Below are positions 1 to 8,758 of a stretch of DNA of 45,563 bases, in pieces; positions within the stretch are counted from its first letter, which is position 1, and each line of letters begins with the position of its first letter. Position numbers and translations under genes: made by a program. Source of the DNA: Dehalococcoidia bacterium (GTDB taxonomy: Bacteria > Chloroflexota > Dehalococcoidia > Lucifugimonadales > UBA3495); assembly GCA_022451925.1 (NCBI GenBank), contig JAKUNL010000021.1, forward strand, positions 1-45,563. The letters run 5' to 3'. The notes beneath the pieces are model-generated. The model was not told the origin of the DNA, did no database searches, and was given only the letters and a program-made list of their open reading frames with translations.

Positions 1-4
1 CAGA

Positions 5-33
5 TTCCATACGATACAAATGCCGCCTATAAT
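5..33 (+). promoter_or_regulatory. Putative sigma70-type promoter of hisS
   Basis: A perfect -10 box TATAAT (28-33) lies 17 bp downstream of TTCCAT (5-10), a weak -35. The same TTCCAT/17 bp/TATAAT arrangement occurs upstream of lipA. It would place transcription start about 30 bp before the hisS start codon. The assignment rests on motif and spacing only. Confidence 0.45.
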
Positions 34-70
34 GGTACCCACACAATCGCATTCGGAGTAACCAATAACT

Positions 71-1339
71 TTGTTTCAAGCGCCCAGAGGAACTGCAGAC
101 CACCTGCCTGAAGAACAAAAATACTGGCGATATATTGAGTCCAAAGCCATGGACGTTGCCAGCCGATTCGGATTTGGCCGGATTGACACCCCCGCCTTCG
201 AAGATTCCAACCTGTTCATCCGTTCTGTTGGCGAAGGTACCGACATAGTTGAAAAAGAGATGTATACCTTTGATGACCGAGGTGGTGACAGCGTCACCCT
301 TCGTCCTGAGGGCACTGCACCGGTGTGCCGGGCATACTTAGAACACGGTATGCACAATCTGCCACAACCAGTGCGGATGTATTATTTCTGTCCGGTTTTC
401 CGTTATGAGCGCCCTCAAGCGGGTAGGTTCCGTCAACACCACCAATTCGGAGTGGAAGTTCTGGGTGACGCAGATCCATCTGTAGACTCAGAGGTCGTAG
501 AATTAGCCTGGGAGCTGGTCACCAACCTGGGCCTGACCGATATCAACCTCTTGGTCAACAGCGTCGGTGATCCACATTGTAGACCAGAGTATGTCGCAAA
601 GCTAAAAGAGTATTACTCCGGCCATCAAGCCATTCTATGCCCCGATTGCAAAGCTCGCCTGGATCGGAACCCCCTGCGCCTGCTGGATTGCAAAGTTGAG
701 GCCTGTCACTCCCTGGGCAACAACGCACCGCAATCCGCCGAACATCTTTGCTATGAGTGCAACGACCACTGGGGCCAGTTTCTACAATACCTTGACATCA
801 TGAAACTGCCCTATCAGATAGACCACCGTCTAGTCAGAGGTTTGGATTACTACACTCGCACGGTGTTTGAAATTCAGCCTGTTGAAGGTGGGGGACAATC
901 AACCATCTGCGGTGGTGGCCGATATGACGGACTGATTACCGAACTTGGTGGTCGGGAGACGTCTGGAATCGGATTTGCTACCGGCCTTGAGCGGTTGATT
1001 CTGAATTTGAAGCGAGCTGAGGTTCCGGTTCCGGATTTACCAGGCCCTCGTTTCCTGGTAGCTAACGTTGGTAAAGATGCTCGTGTCGCCGCTTTGGATC
1101 TAACTGTTCAACTGCGTAATGCCGGAGTTGGGGCTATCCTAAGCAGAGGCACCCGCGGGCTTCGAGGACAAATGCGCCAGGCCAACGCTCTGAACATACC
1201 CTTCACCCTGATTTTAGGCGATGATGAGATCGAGAAAGGTGAAGTTGTAGTCAGAAACATGGAATCGTCCGAACAGGAGACCAAATCTCTCGTTGAATTC
1301 ATAGCTGAAATAAAAAAATCGCAAGGAACCAATCGTTAA
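71..1339 (+). CDS. hisS: Histidyl-tRNA synthetase
   Basis: This class II aminoacyl-tRNA synthetase charges tRNA-His with histidine in the cytosol. The 422-residue product has the usual bacterial HisRS length. Visible signatures are the motif 2 region (YYFCPVFRYERPQAGR followed by the FRQHHQFGVEVLG block), the HisA motif LVRGLDYYTRTVFE and the glycine-rich HisB motif CGGGRYDGL. The C-terminal part from about residue 325 fits the anticodon-binding domain. The start is a TTG at 71; a GGAG lies about 12 bases upstream and no better start lies near it. CxxC pairs in the middle (CPDC, CYEC) suggest a zinc-binding insertion, as in some bacterial HisRS. It stands alone, followed by a lipoprotein gene with its own ribosome binding site. 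Confidence 0.97.
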   Translation: MFQAPRGTADHLPEEQKYWRYIESKAMDVASRFGFGRIDTPAFEDSNLFIRSVGEGTDIVEKEMYTFDDRGGDSVTLRPEGTAPVCRAYLEHGMHNLPQPVRMYYFCPVFRYERPQAGRFRQHHQFGVEVLGDADPSVDSEVVELAWELVTNLGLTDINLLVNSVGDPHCRPEYVAKLKEYYSGHQAILCPDCKARLDRNPLRLLDCKVEACHSLGNNAPQSAEHLCYECNDHWGQFLQYLDIMKLPYQIDHRLVRGLDYYTRTVFEIQPVEGGGQSTICGGGRYDGLITELGGRETSGIGFATGLERLILNLKRAEVPVPDLPGPRFLVANVGKDARVAALDLTVQLRNAGVGAILSRGTRGLRGQMRQANALNIPFTLILGDDEIEKGEVVVRNMESSEQETKSLVEFIAEIKKSQGTNR

Positions 1340-1408
1340 ATATTAATATCTAGATTATCTGGGGCGGGTAACAAGGGCCGATTAGGGGTGGATGTTGGGA
1401 GGTCGTAA

Positions 1409-2167
1409 ATGAAGCAATTAGGCGTAATGATAATCTTTATGCTGCTATTAACACTTGCCTGCGGTGATACAGATACCCCAGAAACTTCGGTACCTTCTTC
1501 ACTTGAGGCAACCGTACAAGCACTGGCATCTAATAACAGATTCACTGCTGCTTCCGAAACAGGACCAGACTTCAATATCGAAGCCACAATCACCTACCGC
1601 GTCCAAGCGACAGTCCAGGCTTTGTTCAACGCTACACCCATACCTTCACCCACCCCTACACAGGATGTTCGCAAGGTCTTATCGACACCGGAACCCACTA
1701 GTTTTACGATCCAGACTGGAGGCAGTTTCAACACAGCCCCCAATTCGCTACCAACGGCGACGACGGTATCCTCTGCAACGGCCGCTCCATTGCCCACCCC
1801 TAGTGCGACGCCACCACCCGGTTGCGTTGGCGCTGAAGACGGAGTGCGGGTATCGGCTTTGATTAACGGGGTCATTGTAGAAACAACGATAATAAAAAAT
1901 GGAAGGTACTCCCTGATGGTGGAACAGAACGACGGGACAGATTTCACTGGCCAGACCATGACTTTTATGGTGGGGGGTACTGAAGCGCACCAATCAATAA
2001 AATGGAACCAAGGCGCTGCCACCGAACTGACTCTCACCGCACCTAATGATGATCTGAGTAAGATCGTCACAGATCACAACCACGGAGCTCGGTTGAAGGG
2101 AGGTATACTCGCCCAACCACTCCCTCCACACGTAGTCCTCGGAGAAGTACTCGTCGGTATCTGTTAA
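1409..2167 (+). CDS. Secreted lipoprotein with Ser/Thr/Pro-rich linker and Ig/transthyretin-like C-terminal domain
   Basis: The product is 252 residues. The N-terminus is a clear lipoprotein signal: hydrophobic residues 5-17 then a lipobox LTLAC with Cys18 as the predicted lipidated residue. Residues about 25-70 include two similar segments with ATVQAL, and about 75-135 form a low-complexity Ser/Thr/Pro linker. Residues about 137-225 look like a small beta-sandwich module (VSALINGV...GRYSLMVEQ...TFMVGG...ATELTLTAP) of the kind repeated in cell-surface proteins of Chloroflexota. A good Shine-Dalgarno (GGAGG) precedes the ATG. The last 20-25 residues after the domain look unlike the family, so the end may have been extended by a lost stop. 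The role is unknown; I infer attachment to the outer face of the membrane. Confidence 0.75.
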   Translation: MKQLGVMIIFMLLLTLACGDTDTPETSVPSSLEATVQALASNNRFTAASETGPDFNIEATITYRVQATVQALFNATPIPSPTPTQDVRKVLSTPEPTSFTIQTGGSFNTAPNSLPTATTVSSATAAPLPTPSATPPPGCVGAEDGVRVSALINGVIVETTIIKNGRYSLMVEQNDGTDFTGQTMTFMVGGTEAHQSIKWNQGAATELTLTAPNDDLSKIVTDHNHGARLKGGILAQPLPPHVVLGEVLVGIC

Positions 2168-2342
2168 AGCGTGAGGTCCAAATTCGCGGATTTCCTCGAG
2201 TGACATTTACTGATTGACCGTCGACGTCAAACCTTAGAACATATGTACGCAACGCAGGTGTAGTTAGCGAACTAAGCAGGGTCTCGTGGACGTTCGCTCC
2301 CGAAATATATAACCGAAGTTAACCGAGGGAGGGGGTAGCATA

Positions 2343-2540
2343 ATGAAGATCTATTACCGTGGCTATATTATAGAGGAAGAGATTCGCTCGATTAGCTATT
2401 CAGTATACGGTCAACGCCCAGAACGACTAGAGCTTATCGCCAGAAGCACTCCCCGTGAGGCGATGGAATGGATTGACAATGACGTGAACCGGGACACCAT
2501 TCGTGAATCGACCAGGACCATGCAAGCCGCTGCTTTCTAA
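2343..2540 (+). CDS. Small hypothetical protein, 65 aa
   Basis: The short protein is MKIYYRGYIIEEEI... and is rich in charged residues, with no signal or membrane segment. A strong purine-rich Shine-Dalgarno (GAGGGAGGGGG) lies just upstream of the ATG at 2343, which is why it is kept as a gene. The repeated R/E pattern and the alternating N-terminal strand suggest a small alpha/beta fold. No family is recognised. It lies between the lipoprotein gene and the cyclase gene on the same strand, about 105 bp before the latter. Confidence 0.6.
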   Translation: MKIYYRGYIIEEEIRSISYSVYGQRPERLELIARSTPREAMEWIDNDVNRDTIRESTRTMQAAAF

Positions 2541-2645
2541 CATGAAAACGAAGATCACATAGTGCTTCGACAACCAGCCAGCATGCTGCTCTATGCTTTG
2601 GGCGAGGGAATGGGCGTAAGCGGAAGAACCGTAGGGACGTAATTT

Positions 2646-3386
2646 ATGACGGCGAGACCATACGATGGCGGTTCCGATTTTAGCGGATCCATCTCTTTTT
2701 CCAAAGTTATTGAACTCAGCTGGCCGATAAACCCGGGGCTTCCCCGTTGGCCCGGAGATCCAGATGTAGAGTTTGAGACCATTGCAGAAATAGAAAAAAA
2801 TGGCTATTTCCTGCGCCGATTCTCTATGGGAGAACATACCGGAACCCACATGAGCGCCGGATCGAGTTTCAAACCCGACGCTCCTGGGCTCGAGGCTTAC
2901 TCCGCTCAAGACCTAGTCCGACCTGCGATTGTGATCGACATATCAACCCAATCGGCTATCGATCCTGATTACGCTCTCACGATAAATGACATTTTAGACT
3001 GGGAGTCAGACCATGGCCCAGTCCCTATAGGCTGTTTGGTATTACTGCACACTGGTTGGCAGGGCAAGTGGCACAGTCCAGATGATTACTTGGGTGGGAC
3101 CGAATCCGACCATCTTCATTTTCCGGGGTTTGGACTTGACGCCGTCGAAATATTACTAGAAGGTCGGATTATCGCTGGATTGGGGTCAGACACAGCTGGA
3201 GTTGAGCCAGGTCGAGATACCAAGTTTTCCGTCAGCCAATTCGCTTTGGATAATCAGATGATCGTATTGGAAAACTTGACAAACCTGGACCAGCTGCCAC
3301 CCAACGGAGCAATGGTAGTGATTGGTCTGCTACGCCTGGCAGGAGGCAGCGGCTGTCCAGTGTCGGTTACCGCCCTAGTACCCTAG
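2646..3386 (+). CDS. Cyclase family protein (kynurenine formamidase-like metal hydrolase)
   Basis: The 246-residue protein belongs to the cyclase/KynB-like family, metal-dependent hydrolases of amides and related compounds. The hallmark is the metal-binding HTGTHMSA segment (near residue 64), a variant of HxGTHxDxP. Further support comes from the opening ELSWPINPGLPRWPGDP, from LVLLHTGWQGKW in the middle, and from the late GLGSDTAGVEPG block with LENLTNLDQLP. The usual Asp after GTHx is Ser or Ala here, so one metal ligand may differ from classical KynB. The substrate cannot be told. A weak AGGGA lies about 8 bases upstream of the ATG. Confidence 0.85.
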   Translation: MTARPYDGGSDFSGSISFSKVIELSWPINPGLPRWPGDPDVEFETIAEIEKNGYFLRRFSMGEHTGTHMSAGSSFKPDAPGLEAYSAQDLVRPAIVIDISTQSAIDPDYALTINDILDWESDHGPVPIGCLVLLHTGWQGKWHSPDDYLGGTESDHLHFPGFGLDAVEILLEGRIIAGLGSDTAGVEPGRDTKFSVSQFALDNQMIVLENLTNLDQLPPNGAMVVIGLLRLAGGSGCPVSVTALVP

Positions 3387-3436
3387 AGCGGAACCGACTA
3401 AGCCCACATTACTATATAAACGTCTTCAGGGAATCG

Positions 3437-3838
3437 TTAAGAGATTACAGCAGCGATGCCAGCCTTGGCACAATCTTCATCCTGCTGGCTGGTGCCGCCA
3501 CCCACTCCTACTGCTCCATCACAACCGCCATTCCGGATGACTGGAGCGGCACCTTGGCTCGGAATACCGTGGCCACCCTCGGCACCAAGGATTCCCTTCA
3601 TAATAGGTGACTCGGCCCGTTCTTGGAGTTCACCGCTTGGACGTCCAAACGCTGTTGAGGCTACCGCCTTCCCTTGTGCCCCGTATGAGCCTCCCCAAAT
3701 GGCACCATCCATACGGTTAAAAGCCAACAATCGTCCGCCGGCATCAACCACTGCCACGTTGATCTTGATGCCAAACTCATTGGCTTTGGCAATAGCGCCT
3801 GCCACCATTTTGTTAGCCTCGTCTAATGTTATAGCCAT
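3437..3838 (-). CDS. GlcG/HbpS family protein
   Basis: This 133-residue protein matches the GlcG/HbpS (DUF336) family, small alpha/beta proteins often linked to heme binding or glycolate and diol utilisation. Visible family features are the start ITLDEANKMVAGAIAKA, the strand AVVDAGGRLLAFNRMDGA, the helix GKAVASTAFGRPS and the C-terminal GAVGVGGGTSQQDEDCAKAG. The length is normal. GGAGG lies 6 bases upstream of the ATG at 3838 on the minus strand. It is transcribed convergently with the cyclase gene, about 50 bp away. The function in this organism is not clear; several family members have no known enzyme activity. Confidence 0.9.
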   Translation of the reverse strand: MAITLDEANKMVAGAIAKANEFGIKINVAVVDAGGRLLAFNRMDGAIWGGSYGAQGKAVASTAFGRPSGELQERAESPIMKGILGAEGGHGIPSQGAAPVIRNGGCDGAVGVGGGTSQQDEDCAKAGIAAVIS

Positions 3839-3959
3839 GATTCCTCCACAAAGTTAGGTATGCTAAAAAGTATGGTCATTCTAGCTTAGTAAGCCAGTCG
3901 CGCCAATGGTTGGTTTACACTGTCCATTCCAGGCACAGTGTTATACTGCTAGTATGTCC

Positions 3960-3977
3960 TGAAACGGGAACGTTTCA
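3960..3977 (+). promoter_or_regulatory. Tetraloop hairpin / inverted repeat upstream of hisF
   Basis: TGAAACG-GGAA-CGTTTCA is a perfect 7-bp inverted repeat around GGAA, a GNRA-type tetraloop. It sits 46 bp before the hisF start and has no U-run after it. It could be an RNA hairpin in the 5' leader or a dyad operator. The function is not known. Confidence 0.4.
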
Positions 3978-4023
3978 CAGTTTACTTACCAGATTGACAC
4001 ACCTCTGGAGATTCCAAACCTAA

Positions 4024-4851
4024 GTGCTGACCAAACGTATAATACCGTGCCTAGATGTGGACGCCGGACGCGTTGTGAAAGGCGTTAGCTTCCTGGAACT
4101 CCGCGACGCCGGTGACCCCGCCGAGCTGGCTGCTTTTTACGACCAACAAGGCGGCGATGAGCTTGTCTTTCTTGATATCACCGCCAGTTCCGACTCCAGA
4201 GATACTATAGTGGACGTGGTTCAAAGGGTATCAGATCAAGTGTTTATCCCACTCACCGTCGGCGGTGGTATCCGATCGGTGGAAGATGTGCGGCGGATGC
4301 TCAAGGCAGGTGCAGACAAGGTTGGCATGAACACCGCAGCCGTTAGTGATCCAAAACTTGTCAAAGACGGCGCCGCAGCCTTCGGGAACCAGTGCATCGT
4401 AGTGGCAATTGACGCAAAAAGGGTAGGGTCTCACCATGTAGGATCGCCCCATACGTCAACTGACCTGGCTTTGGACGAAGGCTCAAAGTGGCAGGTATAC
4501 ACCCGAGGTGGCCGAACTCCCACAGGAATAGACGCAGTGAAATGGGCCACCCGCGCAGTAGAACTGGGAGCCGGCGAGATATTGCTCACAAGTATGGATG
4601 AAGACGGCCAACGAACCGGGTACGACTTAGAATTGACCAGCACCATCTCCGAGACAGTGCCGGTTCCGGTCATCGCCAGCGGTGGCGCTGGCGAACTGGA
4701 TCACCTCTATCAAGCTTTGGACCAAGGAAAAGCAGATGCCGTTCTTGCTGCCAGTATCTTCCATTTCGGCACATTTACCATTACCCAAGCCAAGGACTAC
4801 CTTAAACAAAAGGGAGTCCACGTCCGACCAACATATGTAGCGCCGGAATGA
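4024..4851 (+). CDS. hisF: Imidazole glycerol phosphate synthase cyclase subunit
   Basis: HisF works with HisH to turn PRFAR and ammonia from glutamine into imidazole glycerol phosphate and AICAR in histidine synthesis. The 275-residue TIM barrel shows the catalytic acid-base residues at Asp11 ([12 protein letters not shown]) and Asp130 (VAIDAKRV), the phosphate-binding [10 protein letters not shown], and [16 protein letters not shown]. Residues about 135-155 are an insertion relative to the usual ~253-residue protein, placed between AIDAKRV and the strand WQVYTRGG. The start is GTG at 4024, fixed by the conserved [11 protein letters not shown] beginning. hisH is not in this window. A HAD hydrolase gene and hisIE follow with gaps of 66 and 45 bp, so the three may be cotranscribed. 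Confidence 0.97.
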   Translation: MLTKRIIPCLDVDAGRVVKGVSFLELRDAGDPAELAAFYDQQGGDELVFLDITASSDSRDTIVDVVQRVSDQVFIPLTVGGGIRSVEDVRRMLKAGADKVGMNTAAVSDPKLVKDGAAAFGNQCIVVAIDAKRVGSHHVGSPHTSTDLALDEGSKWQVYTRGGRTPTGIDAVKWATRAVELGAGEILLTSMDEDGQRTGYDLELTSTISETVPVPVIASGGAGELDHLYQALDQGKADAVLAASIFHFGTFTITQAKDYLKQKGVHVRPTYVAPE

Positions 4852-4917
4852 TTAGCAATCTATGTCAATCATTGACAGCTAATAATCCGAAGCGAGATAA
4901 ATTACAGGTAGCTATAA

Positions 4918-5625
4918 ATGCCGCAAATCACGACCGTAATATTCGATATGTATGGGACATTAGTCCAGAATCCCAACGACACAAATATTCAAATTTTTAG
5001 CAATGTCATCAATCAGCAAGGCCTGAAGACCACAGCCCAAGATTTATGGGACAGCTGGCTCCCCGCTGAGGAAGAGTTTCAGCATAATCGATTAGATCCG
5101 AATACGCCGTTTCAGAGTTATTTCAGTGCCTGGAAGGACGGCTTTGAACGTTCTTTCGCCACTCTTAAACTCAATGGAGACCCACATGCGGCCACCCAAC
5201 AATTCTTCCGTGATATTTCCAGCCGCGACCCTTATCCGGAGACCAATGAAGCCCTGGCAGATATACAAGGGCGTTACACAATGGGCCTTCTATCTAACGC
5301 CGATGACGGTTTTTTACTCCCGAATCTGGAGTTGTTGGAGGTGGGTTTTGACGTAGTCCTTACTTCTGAGCAAGCACAAATTTACAAGCCTCGCCCTGAA
5401 TTGTTCCATATGATACTAGACCAATTAGGTGTGTTTCCCGGCGAAACCGTTTACGTGGGCGACAGACAATTGGAGGACGTCCAAGGTCCGCTGGACGCCG
5501 GAATGCATCCGGTTTGGATCAACCGTGACAAACGATTAGTAGACTCAAGTTTACCAATGCCTCCCCACCAAATATCCAGTCTTTCCCAATTGCCCGGTCT
5601 GCTGCACAACGGACTTCCGATCTAA
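4918..5625 (+). CDS. HAD-superfamily hydrolase
   Basis: The 235-residue protein is a haloacid dehalogenase-like phosphatase. Motif I is FDMYGTLV (nucleophile Asp9; the second position is Tyr, as in many dehalogenase-type members). Motif II is LLSNADD near residue 126. The motif III Lys and motif IV GDRQLEDVQGPLDAGM near residues 180-195 complete the active site. The helical cap lies between motifs I and II. It sits between hisF and hisIE on the same strand. The histidine pathway needs a histidinol-phosphate phosphatase, and some HAD proteins do this job, but nothing in the sequence proves it. A general sugar- or nucleotide-phosphatase is equally possible. Confidence 0.85.
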   Translation: MPQITTVIFDMYGTLVQNPNDTNIQIFSNVINQQGLKTTAQDLWDSWLPAEEEFQHNRLDPNTPFQSYFSAWKDGFERSFATLKLNGDPHAATQQFFRDISSRDPYPETNEALADIQGRYTMGLLSNADDGFLLPNLELLEVGFDVVLTSEQAQIYKPRPELFHMILDQLGVFPGETVYVGDRQLEDVQGPLDAGMHPVWINRDKRLVDSSLPMPPHQISSLSQLPGLLHNGLPI

Positions 5626-5670
5626 CCTGGATGTACAAACCACTCATTTAAATATTATTGAAGAACGATA

Positions 5671-6297
5671 ATGAACATTAAGCTAAACGAACAGGGTCTA
5701 TTACCCGCCATTGCTCAGGACGCCAACACCGGCCAAGTGCTGATGATGGGCTATATGAACCCTGGCTCCCTGAAACGTACCATAGAAGGTATCCAAGTCT
5801 GGTTCTACAGCCGCAGCAGAGAAGACCTGTGGCACAAAGGTGAAATGTCCGGCAATTACCTTAACCTCAAAGAGGCCTGGCTGGATTGCGATGCCGACAC
5901 CATTCTGTTGAAGGTCGACCCAGATGGCCCGGCCTGCCACACCGGCGATGTTTCCTGCTTTACCAACAAACTGGAAGTAGTCCCCGAAGAAGAAGAATAC
6001 GAGAAGACGGAAACAGGGCCAAGCGTTCTAGGTGAGCTGTTCGCGCTGATTAAAGACCGGCAAGAGGAGATGCCTGAAGGTAGTTACACTACTTCTCTCT
6101 TCAGTGACGGTGTCCCCAGAATTGCCCAAAAAGTGGTCGAAGAAGCCGGTGAAACAGGCATTGCCGCTGCTATCAACGACACTGAAAATCTCCCTGGTGA
6201 AATAGCTGACATGCTGTACCACACCCTAGTCCTCCTAGCCGCTAGCGGAGTCCAACTCGAAGAGGTCTACGAGAAGCTGCGAGAACGACGGAAGTAG
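5671..6297 (+). CDS. hisI: Bifunctional phosphoribosyl-AMP cyclohydrolase / phosphoribosyl-ATP pyrophosphatase
   Basis: This HisIE fusion catalyses steps 2 and 3 of histidine synthesis: pyrophosphate removal from PR-ATP, then ring opening of PR-AMP. Residues 1-115 are the HisI cyclohydrolase, with MMGYMN, WFYSRSREDLWHKGEMSGN, the metal-binding DCDADTILLKV and the Zn cysteines in GPACHTG and VSCF. Residues about 120-208 are the HisE domain, with LFALIKDRQEEMPEGSYT, the EEAGE block and the DMLYHTLVLLAASG helix. The 208-residue length is that of known HisIE fusions. It is third in the hisF-HAD-hisIE cluster. Confidence 0.96.
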   Translation: MNIKLNEQGLLPAIAQDANTGQVLMMGYMNPGSLKRTIEGIQVWFYSRSREDLWHKGEMSGNYLNLKEAWLDCDADTILLKVDPDGPACHTGDVSCFTNKLEVVPEEEEYEKTETGPSVLGELFALIKDRQEEMPEGSYTTSLFSDGVPRIAQKVVEEAGETGIAAAINDTENLPGEIADMLYHTLVLLAASGVQLEEVYEKLRERRK

Positions 6298-6302
6298 TTG
6301 AG

Positions 6303-6989
6303 CTAGAACCCAGTAAGCAGTCGATCCCCTGAGTTGAATATCTGCCAATCGGAACCCTGGTAAACAGTGACCCGCCCGGAACCGATGACCCGCCAATTAT
6401 CTGGTGTGCCCAGGACACACGTGCGAGCATCAATTCCTAGAAAAGTCAGTCCCGTAGGTGCCGATCGTTGCAATTCCTGAGAAATTTCCGCTTGGTCGCG
6501 CTTTTCGTGGTGAGGTAGTACTGCGACGTCGGCAACCACTCCCAATGCCTCCACCCATTCACTTGCCCCGGGGCGGCGCATCATAGAGCCCATGGCCATG
6601 GCACCGGCGCTGGAACCAGCCAACACACCACCGGAATCCAAAATCTCCATCAGTGCCGAGAAAAACGCAGAACCTATTACAGTCTCTAACAAGTGCTCAG
6701 GGCTCCCACCAGTGAAGTAGACGACATCCGCCAGCGTGGCTGAAGCGAAGAACAATGGATCCTGAGCTTGACTCCTTTCCAACAGCATCAACTGTTCTGA
6801 TGAACCTCCCAGCGCTTCAAAGTGAGTTGTACCGTCATTGGCGGCCTTAGCAGGCCCAGTGACAGCAGCAGTCGGAACAACTACTATCTTGGCTGGGTCT
6901 TGACCAGATACCCGCATGATCTCTCGGTCCATATCTTCGCATCCGAGCCTGAATTCATCGCCACCAACCAAGGCTATTTGTCCGGGCAT
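6303..6989 (-). CDS. Peptidase S51 / cyanophycinase-like protein
   Basis: The 228-residue protein has the class I glutamine amidotransferase-like fold of the S51 family (peptidase E, cyanophycinase). Signatures are the N-terminal IALVGGDEFRLG, the strand IVVVPTAA, VVYFTGGSPEHLLE and the nucleophile elbow VLAGSSAGAMAMGSMM, with the second Ser of GSSAG as predicted nucleophile. A downstream HHEKRD could supply the His. There is no signal peptide, so it acts in the cytosol, probably on Asp-containing dipeptides or cyanophycin-like material; the substrate is inference. The ATG at 6989 follows a run of G that can act as Shine-Dalgarno. The mgtE-type gene lies upstream on the same strand, 49 bp away. 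Confidence 0.85.
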   Translation of the reverse strand: MPGQIALVGGDEFRLGCEDMDREIMRVSGQDPAKIVVVPTAAVTGPAKAANDGTTHFEALGGSSEQLMLLERSQAQDPLFFASATLADVVYFTGGSPEHLLETVIGSAFFSALMEILDSGGVLAGSSAGAMAMGSMMRRPGASEWVEALGVVADVAVLPHHEKRDQAEISQELQRSAPTGLTFLGIDARTCVLGTPDNWRVIGSGRVTVYQGSDWQIFNSGDRLLTGF

Positions 6990-7038
6990 ACCCCCCCCAA
7001 TCTAATCAATGACTAGTACCTCTGTCATATAACCTGAC

Positions 7039-8673
7039 CTAAACCAGTTGCTCCACAAATATTGCTGCCAAACCAAGGAACAAAACGAAACCAATAACAT
7101 CAGTGAATGTTGTTACAAACACCGCCGATGATACTGCCGGGTCCATCCGAAGTTTCCGGAGTAGCAGCGGCACACCAGCACCGAACATTCCTGCCACCAG
7201 CATGTTTCCAAACATGGCCAACCCAAGTACCAGACCCAGAGTGACATTTCCTTTCCAAAGGTAGGCCGCGAGCCCAACCACAGCCCCAAGAGCTACTCCA
7301 TGTATCAATCCCAAAGACAACTCCCGGGCCAATAACCGTAACCCTAGTCTCCGTGGCACTTCACCGAGTGCCATACTGCGAACGACTAACGTCACGGTCT
7401 GGGTGCCACCGATGCCACCTTGGCTGGCCACAACCGGCAGGAATACTGCCAATGCCACTACACGGGTGATAGTGGTCTCAAAAAGGCTTACCGTGGCTGC
7501 GGCCAAAAACGCTGTTGCTAAATTAATGTACAGCCAGGGAAGCCGTCTACGAAGAGAGTTTGTAAGAGGTCCAGCGATCCGCTCGCCGCCAACACTGGCA
7601 ATCCGGAACATATCCTCAGTAGCTTCTTCAACAACTACGTCCACCAGGTCATCATCAAGAATCACCCCAGTGAATCTGCCGTCTTTGTCGAGCACAGGCA
7701 ATAGATCCAAATTATACCGTCGCATAACCCTAGCACATTCCTCTTGATCGGTATCAGAATTCACAGAATGTACTTCTCGATCCGTTATGTCACTAACCAA
7801 GGTGTTGGGTCGGGCCAGCGCTAGTCTTGTAATGCTTAACGACCCCACCAGACGCCGGTCACTATCAACCACTAATACTGAGTTTATGTGTTCTGCGTCT
7901 TCCTCGAACACCCGTAGTTGGTCTAGAGCATTGGGTGTTGTTGTTGTTTCGTTTACCACCGGGTAACCCAGGGACATCAAACCGCCTGCGGTGTCATCCT
8001 TATACTGTAGTAGTTCTGACACCTCCGCCGGATCAGACATGGCGTCCAAAATCTCAAACTGCTTCTCTATAGGGATATGCCGCAGCAAATCTACAGCCAC
8101 GTCAGGCCCGGTTAAATCAAGAACCAGTGCGAGATCGGCGGGTTCTCGGTCACCAATCATGTAAGCCGATTCCTCTGGCTCCAAGTACTCAAGAATCTCA
8201 GCAACTACCCCGGCGTCTAATTCTTCCAACAACGACCGACTCAACGCACTGGGTAAGCCGTCGAGGACTTCGCCTTGGTCCACAGGATGAAGTGCATCAA
8301 AAATTTCGAAAGCTTTCGGAAGATCACCAAATTCCAGGAGACTCGCAAGTTCTTTTACCCGATCCTGAATCATATCTTCAGGCGGCCGGAGCTGGTCTTC
8401 GAAAAGGAGTTCTGGTGATGTTCTTTGACGTTGTTCCATCCAAAAATCGATCCGGTTATTCCAATCTTTCCAGGCATTGCCCACGAGCGAAAAGCCACAC
8501 TCCAATAATTGTAACAGTCGATCGCTCCTCAAGGTATGAGCTCCAATTACATATACTAGAACGTTATCTCGCACCTCCAAAACCTGTAATTCAATCTTGG
8601 AATTAAACCGTAACCTCGGGTCTAGTCCGTGCCTGGAACGACTACGCATTGTGTTAAGATAAACAGACGCCAC
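7039..8673 (-). CDS. mgtE: MgtE-family magnesium transporter
   Basis: The 544-residue protein follows the MgtE plan. Residues about 105-235 form the helical N domain (LASLLEFGDLPKAFEIFDALHPVDQGEVL...). Residues about 240-365 are a CBS pair (DTAGGLMS, VDSDRRLVGSLSITRL, VLDKDGRFTGVILDDDLVDV). The last 160 residues form about five membrane helices with the conserved pore segments QGGIGGTQTVTLVVR and TTFTDVIGFVLFLG. It should carry Mg2+ into the cell, gated by Mg2+ at the cytosolic domains. Unusually there are about 100 residues before the N domain that I cannot assign. The GTG start at 8673 has no clear Shine-Dalgarno and ATG at 8649 is an alternative. It is divergent from argS. Confidence 0.93.
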   Translation of the reverse strand: MASVYLNTMRSRSRHGLDPRLRFNSKIELQVLEVRDNVLVYVIGAHTLRSDRLLQLLECGFSLVGNAWKDWNNRIDFWMEQRQRTSPELLFEDQLRPPEDMIQDRVKELASLLEFGDLPKAFEIFDALHPVDQGEVLDGLPSALSRSLLEELDAGVVAEILEYLEPEESAYMIGDREPADLALVLDLTGPDVAVDLLRHIPIEKQFEILDAMSDPAEVSELLQYKDDTAGGLMSLGYPVVNETTTTPNALDQLRVFEEDAEHINSVLVVDSDRRLVGSLSITRLALARPNTLVSDITDREVHSVNSDTDQEECARVMRRYNLDLLPVLDKDGRFTGVILDDDLVDVVVEEATEDMFRIASVGGERIAGPLTNSLRRRLPWLYINLATAFLAAATVSLFETTITRVVALAVFLPVVASQGGIGGTQTVTLVVRSMALGEVPRRLGLRLLARELSLGLIHGVALGAVVGLAAYLWKGNVTLGLVLGLAMFGNMLVAGMFGAGVPLLLRKLRMDPAVSSAVFVTTFTDVIGFVLFLGLAAIFVEQLV

Positions 8674-8736
8674 CTAGTATCAACGTTTATCAAAAGGCCT
8701 CGTATCGCTTTTTGAAAATAGGTGGATCAATCGGTA

Positions 8737-8753
8737 AAAATCCGGGGGATTTT
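8737..8753 (+). promoter_or_regulatory. Hairpin around the argS ribosome binding site
   Basis: AAAATCC (8737-8743) pairs perfectly with GGATTTT (8747-8753) around a GGG loop, a few bases before the argS ATG at 8759. The G run 8744-8748 is the best Shine-Dalgarno candidate and lies in or next to the loop. The hairpin could affect initiation. It is seen in the sequence, but its effect is inferred. Confidence 0.3.
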
Positions 8754-8758
8754 CGGCG

